Below, in pieces: positions 27,801 through 35,369 of a DNA stretch of 54,628 nt. Location of the stretch: IMG/VR virus record IMGVR_UViG_3300010885_045154, positions 1 through 54,628 of that record; one strand, given 5' to 3'. The position numbers and the translations under genes are program-made. The notes below the pieces were generated by a model that made no database searches, was not told where the DNA came from, and saw only the letters and a program-made list of their open reading frames with translations. Each line of letters opens with the position of its first letter. Positions within the stretch are counted from its first letter, which is position 1. This DNA is from a virus.

Positions 27801-30800
27801 ATTTCATTAGCTTCTTCTACTGATTTGCCAGCAGCCACCATTCCTGCCTTTAAATTGGCGGCTCTTTCTATGGCTTCCTTATTTGTGACTTTATCAAACA
27901 TTTTAATTTCATCTGGGAAATTTTTTGCTACTTCTTTTTTAAGCTTTTCTAACTCTGGAACTGTTATATCAATTCCTTTGCCTTCCGCTTTTGTTTGACT
28001 ATATCTATTTGCAGCTGCTTTAGCGAGCATTAAATCATATTTTTGTTGATAGCTATCTATTTCAGAACCAAGCTTTTTATATTGAAGTCCTAATTTTTTA
28101 GCAGACTCCTCAGATATTCCAAACCCAGAACTTACTATTCTTCTATGCTCTTCAATTTTGTCGTTCATTGTTTTTATTGCTAGTCCAACTCCAACAACTA
28201 CGGCTAATAGTTTTACTGGTCCTGGTAGTTTTATAAAAAATTGAAAAGCTTTAGATAGAAGAGAGGTTTTAGTGGCTGCCCCTCCTGCTGCCTTTCCTGC
28301 TTCTGATAAATGATTAGTAAGTTTTATAATAGCTGCATCGGCTGCTGCTCCTCCTGCAAATCCGCCTAGAATGCTTCCAAACTGGTTGCCTCCAGTTAAA
28401 CTGCTTCCTAGCATAGATCCAAGTTGCCAACCGCCTATTGATCCGCCCATTCTTGCAGCACCCATTAGAAGTCCTTTACCGCCTGACTTCTGTGTGGCTT
28501 CGGGAACTGAAACAGATCCAGAAGGGAGTTGTCCAGAAGGAAGTTGTCCAGTAGCCCTCATTTGATCTGCAAGGGTTCGATATCCTGTTGCTTGTTCAAA
28601 TTGAGATGCAGTTATTGGAGTTCCAGTTGTTGGGCCTACTGGGAAAAACGAATCATTATATCCTCTAGCCACTATTTCTGATGGGCTTCCTATCATGCCA
28701 CCCATATTGTATCCAGGAATCATTCCGCCAGAATTACGTCTCATAAATCGGCTAGATAAAGCTCTTTCCATTACTTCTTTTATAAATAGGTTTTTACTGG
28801 TCATTCTTTCTATTAATGGCCTTGGAACTGATGAGTGTAGGAATGCTGTTCCTAGTTTTCTTGAGCCCCTTAATCTGCCCATGTCTACAACTACACCAGA
28901 GGGTGTTTTAAATTTAAGAGAAAGCGCTGTTGTGCTTCTTCTTCCAGCGCCAGTGTGATGTGTAATAGCTTTAGAAAAATCTGACCAAACTGAAAGAGCG
29001 TCGGCATTTCCTGCTAGCCTGCTCAAAATTATTCTATTAGATACTGCCCAGAATGGGTTTCTTCTATCTGAAATTCCTTCTATTCTGCCACGAACTACTT
29101 GAGAATATTTAGAATGTATTTCATCAGATATTGAAGCTGCTTCTGCTGCAGATATAACTCCGCTTCTTGCCAATGACTGAAGTAGTTGTTCGGTAGAACT
29201 TCTTGTTCCGCCAGCCTTAGCAGCAGCATCAATAGAGGCCAACATTACTTCTCCAGGTAGACCCCTGGATCCTGGAGCAGCCAATGCTGCGTTTATTTGT
29301 TCAATTCCTATAAATCCAGTTTTGGGATCAACTAGCTTTGGATATTTTGCTATTATTGCTGGATCTGTTATTACGCCATTATAAGTTCCGCTGCCGCCCT
29401 TTGCACGATAAGCAGGCAGACTTCCTTTAAAACCAGGATTAAGAATCCTCATTTCTTCGTTTGTAAGATTTACTCCAGCAGCAATATCTCTGTCTGCACC
29501 ATCATTATATCTTGGTCCTCTAGAACCTCTTCCGTTTATTGCTTGAAGCAATGGGAGGTTTGCTTGGGTGGCTCTTCTATTTACAACGAATTCTCCTGGC
29601 GTAAGAAGCGCTGGAACAACATCTTTGTCTACACTTGGGCCTGGAACTATTGGAGATGAACTTCCTCCGCTAAGATAAGCTAATCCTCCAGAATTTCTTC
29701 TAATAGGAATAGTTGTGTGTGTTGAATATCCTGCTCCCCATGTTCTAACGCCCATAAGTCTTGCGAGTTCATCTACAAATGATCTGGTTTTTCCTTTTTT
29801 AAATAGCTCTCGCATATTTGACTTACCAGTTCTTGGATCTACAACTGGTTGATCTAATGTAGGCACTCCAGTAATAACTGCGGTTCTTCCAAGTGAGGTG
29901 GCTGTTCCTATAGTTGCTTGAGCCATTAATTGCTCAACTTGAATGTTTAATGCAATAATTCTTTGTCTTGCTGTTTGAACAGATATAGTTCCAGCTTTTG
30001 CTTCAGCAACAATGATAGCTGATTGTTGTGCAGCATTTTCTGCAATCGATGTCATCTGCGGAAGAAGTGAGCCAAAAGCCTGAGTAAATTCTGATGTCAC
30101 TGTTCCAGTTGTTCTTATTTGAGTCTTCATCTGAGAAACTTCGGTCTTTGTCATCATTGATAGCGTTCCTACCATTGTATGCCACTTAGCTGCCTCTGAT
30201 GCTACAACGCCAGTTGATACTGCTCCCGATCTTCCTGGAATTGTTGTTAGGCCAGGTACTGCTGGCAAATCTCCTGCTGCAAATATTTGTGGGTTTGCAC
30301 CAACTGCTTGATTAACTGGTATTGGAGCTGGTAAGAAACTGTGAATTGTTTGAGCAGCACGTTGTTCTGGAGTCATTCCAGATCTTGGTACCATGTGTGC
30401 GCTTGCACGTGTGCCAGCTGGACCGACTAGAGGATTTTTTGGATCAACTACTCTACCTACTCCACCACCACCGCCACCGTCGTCGCCTGGCGGCCTTATT
30501 ATATTTCCAGCAACAGTTGAAAGCATTGGCTGCACAGAAACAACTCCTTGAGTCATCTTTGACTGAATAGAGGTCATTCCAGCAGATAAAACTTGAAGTG
30601 CTTCTGCTAAAGCTAATGCTGCTTTTGCGTCGCTATAAAATGTTTTTTCTATTAAGCTTCCAGCTTTTTGTGCTGCAAGTATTTCTGGAGTAAGCATTCT
30701 CCAGCCTTCTCCGCCTTTAAATAATGCTTTGAGGTGAAATGCGCCTTTTATTACATATCCCAGGAAGTTTGCAAGTACACCAGTAAGCATAATCAAAGGT

Positions 30801-32449
30801 CCAGTGACTGCTGTTAGGCCAGCCAAGAATGTTAATATTGTTTTAACTGGTGCTGGTAATTTATTTACAAACTGAATAATTCCATCTACAAGATTAATAA
30901 AGAATGTTGAAACCTTTAAAAATTCTTCTCCGACTCCCGCTAAGTCTGCCTTTAATCCTTCTACAGCTCTTCTGTATTTACCAGAAGCAGATTCTGTAAC
31001 CATACTTAATTCTCGACCTGCAATTGATGCTAGATCTTTAGAGCTTGCTTTCATAAGGTCCATAACCTTAAGCGTCTGGCTTCCTTGTGCACCTAAATTT
31101 TCAAATAATGCAGATAGTCTGGCAAACTGGAACTTACCGAAAAGCTGTTCAATCGCCTGAGACTTTTGCAAGGGGTCTAATTTATTTAATGCTCCTTGTA
31201 AAGCAAAGAGTGTCTTTGTAACATCTCCAGCATTGTTATTCACAATACCCATCAAATCTATTCCAAAGCCCTCAAACTTTTTGACTGCAACGTCAGTAGG
31301 GTTAATTAAAGATGCTAAAGCAGATTTTATTGCATTTGCTCCTTCTGAAGCATTAATTCCACCCTCTTTCATTGCTGTAAGATAAAGTGCTAAATCTTGT
31401 ATGTTTCCACCCAGACCTTTAATAATTGGACCAGCTTTTGGAATAGCTTCTACCAAATCACTAAGGCTTGTAGAGGTCTGGTTTTCTACGGCGTTTAAAA
31501 AGTTAATTGATTTTGCAAGCTCGTCCGTGTCTTGTCTAAATGCGGACTGAATTGCAAGGGTTGCCTTCATAGCATCTTGTCTATCTACTTCACCAAGTAC
31601 TGCAAGACGTGTGGTTTCTCTAATTGAACCCAGTAACTCTGAACCCTGTTTACCAGTTGCGGCTATATCGGCAGAAAGAGCCAGGGTCTCTTTAAAAGAA
31701 GATCCATATCCTCTAGCTAATTCATCTGCAACAGCAGTTACATCTCTTCTTACTTTCTGAAGCTCTGAAGAAGATGTTGCGGCTAATCCACCGTAAACTT
31801 TTGTTAGCCTTGTTAATTCTTGATCTGCTTCTCTAAATGCTTTTGCTGCTGCTGCTCCAAATGCTACAATTGGAACAGTTAATCCTACAGTTAATTGGCG
31901 ACCAGCCCATTGAGTATTTTTACCCCAATTAATAAGGCCTACAGAACCTTCTTGCATAACCTTATTAAGGATTTGCATTTCTTGTCTAGCAATTGCACCT
32001 TTATTTTTTATCTCGTCCAAGCCTTGTGGGACATGAACATTAAATTGCATAAGCCCTTGTGCATTTCTGCCCAAGGGTTGCAATATAGCATTTTGTAATT
32101 GAACCTGCTGCCTAGCAAGGTCTCTTATAAGCCCGCCTGATGTTCTTGTATGAGTTTGAAGTGTGGAAAAATAATCTCTTAGCTTAAGCTTTCCGCCTTC
32201 TAATCTTTTTCCAAATATATCAACATCATTTGCTAAAGAAACAAAGTGGGTTGAGAACTGGCCTGTTGATCTTAGGGTTTCTCCAAAGCTTCTATTGACA
32301 GCATTTATCTGTGCAGAAAGTACTTTGTTAGAGGAACCAATTTGCTGTTGCATTGCAGCAAGGGAGGTAGTAACTTTTCGTACATTTGCGATAAGGTCAG
32401 AAAAATCAGCCCGAGCAACTATATTAGTTACGACTTGATCATCGGCCAT
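21857..32449 (-). CDS. Tail tape measure protein, 3530 residues, with embedded enzyme-like domains
   Basis: Sets tail length and probably travels into the cell during DNA ejection. The N-terminus has a coiled-coil start and a TP901-type core (NWGKNTQWAGRQLTVGLTVP near residue 175; KAFREADQELTRLTKVYGG). Hydrophobic segments occur near 535-580 and 1415. PALLTPGEFVV (about 950) and SIPAMLSDGEYVI (about 2085) are typical tape-measure motifs. Unusual cargo follows: HEILHSLGIGD at 2307-2317 with a Met-turn-like NVMFPFG (metzincin pattern); HETMH at 2616-2620 with a downstream YFGGTAEAFAEES (gluzincin, ATLF-like pattern); and R3196, S3312 region, E3373 in an arrangement like ADP-ribosyltransferases. 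IPGY-type Gly-rich linkers separate these blocks. GGGAG precedes the ATG. Tape-measure identity is firm; domain roles are inference. Confidence 0.93.
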   Translation of the reverse strand: MADDQVVTNIVARADFSDLIANVRKVTTSLAAMQQQIGSSNKVLSAQINAVNRSFGETLRSTGQFSTHFVSLANDVDIFGKRLEGGKLKLRDYFSTLQTHTRTSGGLIRDLARQQVQLQNAILQPLGRNAQGLMQFNVHVPQGLDEIKNKGAIARQEMQILNKVMQEGSVGLINWGKNTQWAGRQLTVGLTVPIVAFGAAAAKAFREADQELTRLTKVYGGLAATSSSELQKVRRDVTAVADELARGYGSSFKETLALSADIAATGKQGSELLGSIRETTRLAVLGEVDRQDAMKATLAIQSAFRQDTDELAKSINFLNAVENQTSTSLSDLVEAIPKAGPIIKGLGGNIQDLALYLTAMKEGGINASEGANAIKSALASLINPTDVAVKKFEGFGIDLMGIVNNNAGDVTKTLFALQGALNKLDPLQKSQAIEQLFGKFQFARLSALFENLGAQGSQTLKVMDLMKASSKDLASIAGRELSMVTESASGKYRRAVEGLKADLAGVGEEFLKVSTFFINLVDGIIQFVNKLPAPVKTILTFLAGLTAVTGPLIMLTGVLANFLGYVIKGAFHLKALFKGGEGWRMLTPEILAAQKAGSLIEKTFYSDAKAALALAEALQVLSAGMTSIQSKMTQGVVSVQPMLSTVAGNIIRPPGDDGGGGGGVGRVVDPKNPLVGPAGTRASAHMVPRSGMTPEQRAAQTIHSFLPAPIPVNQAVGANPQIFAAGDLPAVPGLTTIPGRSGAVSTGVVASEAAKWHTMVGTLSMMTKTEVSQMKTQIRTTGTVTSEFTQAFGSLLPQMTSIAENAAQQSAIIVAEAKAGTISVQTARQRIIALNIQVEQLMAQATIGTATSLGRTAVITGVPTLDQPVVDPRTGKSNMRELFKKGKTRSFVDELARLMGVRTWGAGYSTHTTIPIRRNSGGLAYLSGGSSSPIVPGPSVDKDVVPALLTPGEFVVNRRATQANLPLLQAINGRGSRGPRYNDGADRDIAAGVNLTNEEMRILNPGFKGSLPAYRAKGGSGTYNGVITDPAIIAKYPKLVDPKTGFIGIEQINAALAAPGSRGLPGEVMLASIDAAAKAGGTRSSTEQLLQSLARSGVISAAEAASISDEIHSKYSQVVRGRIEGISDRRNPFWAVSNRIILSRLAGNADALSVWSDFSKAITHHTGAGRRSTTALSLKFKTPSGVVVDMGRLRGSRKLGTAFLHSSVPRPLIERMTSKNLFIKEVMERALSSRFMRRNSGGMIPGYNMGGMIGSPSEIVARGYNDSFFPVGPTTGTPITASQFEQATGYRTLADQMRATGQLPSGQLPSGSVSVPEATQKSGGKGLLMGAARMGGSIGGWQLGSMLGSSLTGGNQFGSILGGFAGGAAADAAIIKLTNHLSEAGKAAGGAATKTSLLSKAFQFFIKLPGPVKLLAVVVGVGLAIKTMNDKIEEHRRIVSSGFGISEESAKKLGLQYKKLGSEIDSYQQKYDLMLAKAAANRYSQTKAEGKGIDITVPELEKLKKEVAKNFPDEIKMFDKVTNKEAIERAANLKAGMVAAGKSVEEANEIILAMIMNSNKSAYALDILGDRGFGKIQGKVSATNATVKTFSNVIKEGNFDQLPIALQTAVNALDNLQQSFIKVDDKTKKALTSSEAYEKVLGQISTTANQAIGEKGLEEILAQNEGLRDVISSTDTLAGIWAKIKLSVSGITFNLKDMSTETATAISLLLEQQKNYLSSNDSLISSAADLIAKTGNITANQLIKNANRTKESIQKEIELRQKNIQRIKDEADAKKKALEQETEAEDFLLQIQKKQIEYSEALASGDMATAAQAQLDIQSMTGARQLDLAKTAIDSKADKDIKKQQDLINNLTDALDGLSKSLEKQIAAAGSQQAKKADMQGLYDLFFQAVTLGMGGVTADEKLIIADIAKQLSNSGIEEFVNLSNKYLQMSPTGPYVGRAQAMGFGSLESLGASSFSVVAGKLQVEDTELSKYIKALAAGQTADSTTSFTPKLTTEKSAMGPKATYTITPQQYVDSGMYVQGENPVKEKKTFIDYAGRRFKVVGVQEDGDYIVERVFAAGGMIKNFMPGGNVTGPGTSTSDSIPAMLSDGEYVIRASSVKKYGTETFEKLNAGKFANGGPVNTSALITPSIPYYMKNGGMIPGYFDGGSVFNRILNSAISPFGAAGFGLDVLSKIDSYRKNKDIGKFVKVSGDGAEWMQKATVNPERESIYVYDVADRYDAKDRRPIVDGALKYLTGQTGVQFKRATFGMRNNPEVVKLNWNELYKEEDSQVAGTAVTGSRYVDLRSPFYLNLGSIGRSNGIQTISHEILHSLGIGDYQQNYEPPFDNSMFFGHAKNPFNVMFPFGIPGLTPPKFVSKGDTEQLRYITDFYNFESKDIPIRKAMGGLIPGYHKGGPAGHKHSSRQQLPFFPWRSDLPNYWSNGKPTGNPRTGRWGELRYNPSPGHDIWGGTEIPGLKFTGKTPQQSDYWHQMQEQPKKSTGLGMGVDKDPMLLAGSGASTGGIGMGAYGLGPLMLAGGGSVIKTALGWITKNLSKFKLPSFRVAKNTGRTVEPENIETFLSSVLGDVKLPAIKTAALPPNHAGQYIPRFGDEAGTNLLPYILLQSKIKTSGSTAVHETMHHFDVDVLHDSFKKTLARLRESGKTDLADEYESIFVTGENKQKGFGYESWAQKALDLRDHDSIAYFGGTAEAFAEESTFKAYQKFITSKSPKDKKLALTIGNPYGPGFSTDILRGYFKSYKEYQRNALASPIRLNPFFLKGLVENSPNMPEKTKNIYSMWAEGLTKFRPPARKNQDEILNSLQFQQFKQYIIDNNLDRAKGYSQGGYINPSSLISSSVPHYMNMGGKIPGYHDGGPIGHKHPSTSYSPTPMSTSAKEIMALRTKLIKSGYANSQYLPRLVEPTSGVSPFNIPSSVGSTSSLFSPATGIAGDPKFIADSQEATSFSRQLGDMFNFAMTPLTPSKAPDVNKQTEKSKYMREQMAIAWDMMHKVNPAFKLGSWLVKPMFDAATNIGAGNGKWNDYTTIASSFIGSGLYKNAAKGAFGGIKALSSKAPAFLKNFGSSAAGKLVPVPKTTVHAQMPGPKKLSEDTLKSIKEMEDQLAKTIQEIDDLRSGAYFEKHTWANPAYKDSSIEHLEAAVARYTENIARAKATDVPPGFFGALDLFIQKPMYAQGNDFSAIASATSRSSAFTTMPFYRALSMKDMAEITGWSTRPNIADMTLGLPWMKQHGSSSLVETPWGNLYGSRWRPGVLEEIPPGATRHPDVPAHVPDSALYGGLPGRLSPESWQFLEKDPALKIGESWIPQMHKSITDSLDFAKHVAINSGTGGGGTSAIARFEFTPESKGILDLRGIAQGAGWNLDPNAGEGLIAPWTEYVLKAINKNKYNYSVPGFDGSPSTLTKLIDEYVFEVLGQHTPPGWTPFYKASGGLVSQHNIPKFEKGINMVPANMLAMLHKNEAVVPANMNPFNPNAQSYSPPSVSYNISPVINAAPGMDEQAIANMATRQVLAEIKVIDARNNASMGRPGMRVVGK
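23862..28735. repeat. Four dispersed IPGY linker repeats inside the tape measure gene
   Basis: Related sequences encode GG-[MLK]-IPGY-x-x-GG at about 28696-28735, 26005-26045, 25245-25300 and 23862-23930. The last two extend into GGP-[AI]-GHKH. They bracket the two zinc-protease segments, so they mark boundaries of inserted domains and could serve as sites of homologous domain exchange. Confidence 0.7.
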
Positions 32450-32452
32450 TTA

Positions 32453-33111
32453 TCACTCCCTAAAGTATCCCAGACCTTCTCCAATACCAAATCCAGCTTG
32501 CGCTGCAAAGGAACCTTGTAATGAAACTACATCATCTCCTGATGCATCTATTCCAAGTGCCTTTCTTTGTATATCATCAAAGGTGGTAACCTTTTCTTGT
32601 ACTTCATCATTTAAGTCTATGCCTTGTATCGAAGCCAAGAACTTTCTTTTTTCCGATTCATTTTTTTGCATTGCCTTAAAAGTCTGGATTAATTCCGCCA
32701 TTGAAAGATTTTCTTCTAGCTCTTCGTAATTTTTCCAATTACCTAAAAGAAAAACTTCCCCTTCTAATGACGCAAGATCTAGATCTGACCAGCCAGAGCC
32801 GCTTGCGCTAGAAGGTTTGGGTCGTCCATCTTAATTCCGCCGCAAACTTCTAGGATTCGGTTAATTGTCGGTACGTCAAGTACATCTTCAAATGCATCTC
32901 TGTCTGCTACCAATTCTGGCAGCTGCTTCTCTAATGCAACTGCACATGCATCAATTAAGATATCTAAAGTTTCGTCTTCAGTTTTTACTTCAGCTGTCTT
33001 CTGAATTACTTCCATAAACTTGCGTAGTTCTTTAATTGTTAGCGGCTTCAACTTTACTGTTGCGCCATTTTGTAGCTTAATTTCTTCTACGTCGTAGACT
33101 GTAGTTGCCAT
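32453..33111 (-). CDS. Tail assembly chaperone, -1 frameshift fusion (GT-like)
   Basis: Second, longer tail chaperone made by programmed -1 frameshifting, as in lambda gpGT. Ribosomes read the first 99 codons from 33111, slip at CCCAAAC (32821-32815) and continue in the -1 frame (PSSASGSGWSDLDL...) to 32453, giving about 219 residues. The second part includes LEGEVFLLGNWKNYEELEENL and AELIQTFKAMQKNESEKRKF and has no start of its own in a natural position: the ATG at 32701 lies inside this continuous frame. The fusion would bind the tape measure, encoded 3 bases downstream, and the tail tube protein during tail assembly. Confidence 0.85.
32779..33111 (-). CDS. Tail assembly chaperone, unshifted product (G-like)
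   Basis: A 110-residue acidic, helical protein (MATTVYDVEEIKLQNGATVKLKPLTIKELRKFMEVI...). It lies between the major tail protein and tape measure genes, where siphoviruses encode the G-like chaperone, and carries the frameshift site 11 codons before its stop. AAGGAGG lies 5 bases before the ATG, and an extended -10 promoter is upstream. It would coat the tape measure during tail polymerisation and is normally absent from the finished virion. Confidence 0.85.
   Translation of the reverse strand: MATTVYDVEEIKLQNGATVKLKPLTIKELRKFMEVIQKTAEVKTEDETLDILIDACAVALEKQLPELVADRDAFEDVLDVPTINRILEVCGGIKMDDPNLLAQAALAGQI
32815..32821 (-). promoter_or_regulatory. -1 ribosomal frameshift slippery heptamer
   Basis: CCCAAAC on the minus strand, in the zero-frame phase C-CCA-AAC, which fits the X-XXY-YYZ rule exactly. 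The zero frame stops 11 codons later and the -1 frame is open to 32453. The next 30 bases are GC-richer (AGCGCAAGCGGCTCTGGCT) and may fold as the stimulatory structure. Confidence 0.85.
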
Positions 33112-33139
33112 TTTATCCTCCTTGGATAGTGTCTATATG

Positions 33140-33148
33140 ATTATAGCA
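33140..33148 (-). promoter_or_regulatory. Extended -10 promoter for chaperones and tape measure
   Basis: TGC-TATAAT on the minus strand in the gap after the tail-tube gene, with TTGTAT 17 bases upstream as a weak -35. It follows directly after the hairpin at 33171-33198, so tail-tube transcripts would end and new transcripts begin here. Confidence 0.55.
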
Positions 33149-33170
33149 AAAAGGTTTTACTAATACAAAC

Positions 33171-33198
33171 GGAAAGCCCCCATTTCTGGAGGCTTTCC
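33171..33198 (-). terminator. Terminator hairpin after the major tail protein gene
   Basis: GGAAAGCC...GGCTTTCC, a perfect 8-bp stem with extra inner pairs after one mismatch, 16 bases beyond the tail-tube stop. The T tract is weak (CTTTCCGTTTG), so it may be a partial terminator or an RNA 3'-end protector. Confidence 0.55.
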
Positions 33199-33213
33199 TT
33201 AATTTAAATTAAA

Positions 33214-33966
33214 TTATGCTGTTGCTGTAAGAATGCGGTCAATAATCTTTCCATATTCCTGTCCAGCATATGCTGACTCTCCTGATGGGAGAAGTCTGAA
33301 TGTTACTGGGAATGTGGTTGGGTTATTACGTGCAAGTGAGAATTGTGACTGTTGTACAGACAATACTCTACGTGCATAGTATACACGCTCAGCACGAACA
33401 ATCTTAGCATTTGATCCTGTTGGACCTTCGCCGACTGCAATAAGCTGACGCTCAACTGGTGCTACACCAAGTGCTCCTGCTGCAAGACCGAGTGTCTTGA
33501 GACCAGCATTTGTTGGTGACTCCTGTGAGTAAGTTGCATTTGTTGTAAGTGTATTAGTTGCTGTGATTGGTGTTGAGTGTGTATTTGTTCCACCCTGACC
33601 GAATACTGCTAGAGTGTTCTCTAGTGTTCCTTCTGCCATTTCTGTTGCAATCATAACTTCCATTGACTCCTTGAAAAGCTTAGCTGTATCAAGAAGCTGA
33701 TCTACTGTTACTGAACCGTATGTTGGGTTGTAAGTAATCTGAAGACCGTTGTTTGTGTAACCTACGTTACGGTACAATGCTGTAGAGATATCTACTGCAT
33801 TAAGTGTATCTGTAAAAGATACTCCTGCACTAAATGCTACGCCTGTTGAAGCGTTAGGCTCCATGTTTTCTACGTAACCTGACTGTGTTGAATCTTTTAC
33901 TGAAAGAAATAGTGGTGAAGCACCGACTAGAATATTCTTTGCATTACCTGTGGCTTGTGTTGCCAT
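33214..33966 (-). CDS. Major tail (tube) protein
   Basis: A 250-residue protein forming the hexameric rings of the non-contractile tail tube. Its size, its beta-rich sequence, and its place between the tail terminator and the chaperone/tape measure genes support this. Segments such as SFTDTLNAVDISTALYRNVGYTNNG, KLFKESMEVMIATEMAEGTLE and FPVTFRLLPSGES match the tail-tube architecture. It has AGGAGG as ribosome binding site, its own -35/-10 promoter, and a hairpin after the stop, consistent with a highly expressed protein. Confidence 0.85.
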   Translation of the reverse strand: MATQATGNAKNILVGASPLFLSVKDSTQSGYVENMEPNASTGVAFSAGVSFTDTLNAVDISTALYRNVGYTNNGLQITYNPTYGSVTVDQLLDTAKLFKESMEVMIATEMAEGTLENTLAVFGQGGTNTHSTPITATNTLTTNATYSQESPTNAGLKTLGLAAGALGVAPVERQLIAVGEGPTGSNAKIVRAERVYYARRVLSVQQSQFSLARNNPTTFPVTFRLLPSGESAYAGQEYGKIIDRILTATA

Positions 33967-34041
33967 AGTTTAAACCTCCTATAAAAATTATTTTATTAAA
34001 TTGTAAAATTTTGGCTGGCTAGGCCCTTTCCTCTAGGTCTA

Positions 34042-34070
34042 ATAATACGGCATTATTGGATATAAGGCAA
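34042..34070 (-). promoter_or_regulatory. Promoter for the major tail protein
   Basis: Minus strand TTGCCT (34070-34065), 17-base spacer, TATTAT (34047-34042), in the 105-base gap after the tail terminator gene. -35 matches four of six and -10 five of six consensus bases. The rest of the gap is AT-rich leader before AGGAGG. Confidence 0.5.
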
Positions 34071-34071
34071 A

Positions 34072-34581
34072 CTAAAGGTACCGTCCACTTTTATCTAAAA
34101 TTCTACTATATTTAATCTCTAATATTACATCTGAAGACAAGAAGCCTAGCTGCTCTTTCGACGGTGTTGTTGGGGATATGTCGGCTATATATGTATTGTA
34201 AAATTTAAATTGAGGCGTAGACTGAGCTGAAGTATTAATGTCCCTAGCAGAATTATCCATTCTTCTAAATAGATCTACCATAAAGTTTGTGATTTCATTA
34301 ATATCAGCCACATCTGTTGCATATATGGTAAACAATATTTGTTCATTGCAGATCATCCAATTATCTTCATAGGTTAAGCTTATCTTATCATAGACAATAT
34401 GCTTCTTCCCGCTCAAGAACTGATTAAATTCGGCAGGCTGTTGAACTGGGACAATAGGAATTAATATATTCCCAGTGCCAGAAGTATCATAGTTATTGGG
34501 GTCAAATATATTGGCATCCTGTAATTCCTGCCATAAGTACTTTCTTAGATCTAACATTGCATCTAATTTATAATTTACCAT
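34072..34581 (-). CDS. Tail terminator protein
   Basis: A 169-residue protein in the position of siphovirus tail terminators, directly upstream of the tail tube gene. The sequence is alpha/beta: an N-terminal helix (LDLRKYLWQELQDANIFD), several strands (EQILFTIYATDVADINEITNFMVDLFRRMD, a strand plus helix typical of gpU/tail-completion folds), and a final strand (SSDVILEIKYSR). It would cap the tail tube and join it to the neck. It overlaps the preceding gene by one base. Confidence 0.65.
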   Translation of the reverse strand: MVNYKLDAMLDLRKYLWQELQDANIFDPNNYDTSGTGNILIPIVPVQQPAEFNQFLSGKKHIVYDKISLTYEDNWMICNEQILFTIYATDVADINEITNFMVDLFRRMDNSARDINTSAQSTPQFKFYNTYIADISPTTPSKEQLGFLSSDVILEIKYSRILDKSGRYL

Positions 34582-35369
34582 TATGCTAATCCTCCAAATG
34601 CATTCTCTATTGCCTGTTTTGCTTCCGCCCTTAACATTTTACCAGAAAATACATATTTTACTTTCCTGACTTCTCTTGGCACTCTTAATACGTCTTTCAT
34701 CTTATATGTAAATATTTTTTGAAATCCAGACTTTTTAATAGACAGGCTAACTAAATTGCTTGTAAAAAATCTTTTGTATGCTGTCTCAAAGGACTGCTTT
34801 GCAGCCACTCCACCAGGCTTTGTAATGGTCACAGAGGCCCCTTTGGGCATGAAGACAGTGTATCCTAACCCTGAATCAAAAACTAGTCTCTCAGCAAAAC
34901 GTGGGGATACTACAACGGTTATTCCTTTTTCCATTATTTCAGCTTTATTTTTAAATACGTTTTTTCTTTTTGAATATTTATTTGGAACAGCAGTCCTAGA
35001 TTGATTAAATTTATATGAGACTCCAAACCCTAGTTCTCCGCTATCTATTTTCTTTAGATTAAATAGTCTTGCTTCTTTGATTCCAGTTTTTTGCCACTCA
35101 TAAACATGGTGCAAGCTTTTTGGCTTTGTTCTAGCCTGAGCATCAATATAGCTACCAAAGTCCTCATTTATTTGATCAAAGATTACTTTATTAAACTTGA
35201 CCTTAAATGATTTACTTGTTGTTAGTTCTGACATAACCATAGACTTATAATAAATAACTGCAGATACCTGAGCTACAAGGGTTTCCTGAATTGGGTACTT
35301 AGAACTTGGCTTAGATCCGACTGTTTCTAAAGTAGCTGCTGCTGCAACTAATAATTCGCTAGACGCCAA
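34581..35369 (-). CDS. Neck / minor head-tail protein
   Basis: A 262-residue basic protein between the head-closure and tail-terminator genes. It contains HHVYEWQKTGIKEARLF and SVSYKFNQSRTAVP, reminiscent of HK97 gp10-like neck proteins, but longer. An internal part (MEKGITVVVSPRFAERLVFDSGLGYTVFM) is beta-rich and the C-terminus is a helix (RAEAKQAIENAFGGLA). It overlaps the previous gene by 11 bases. Assigned by gene order; the fold is not certain. Confidence 0.6.
   Translation of the reverse strand: MASSELLVAAAATLETVGSKPSSKYPIQETLVAQVSAVIYYKSMVMSELTTSKSFKVKFNKVIFDQINEDFGSYIDAQARTKPKSLHHVYEWQKTGIKEARLFNLKKIDSGELGFGVSYKFNQSRTAVPNKYSKRKNVFKNKAEIMEKGITVVVSPRFAERLVFDSGLGYTVFMPKGASVTITKPGGVAAKQSFETAYKRFFTSNLVSLSIKKSGFQKIFTYKMKDVLRVPREVRKVKYVFSGKMLRAEAKQAIENAFGGLA

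Noticed and set aside
32453-32701. Stand-alone 82-residue gene starting at the ATG at 32701
   Set aside because: The frame is open upstream to the CCCAAAC slip site and encodes continuous protein, so this ATG is internal to the frameshift product.
33967-34071. Second terminator in the gap before the tail-tube gene
   Set aside because: GGCTGGCTAGGCC-type segments do not form a stem followed by T residues; only the promoter is supported.
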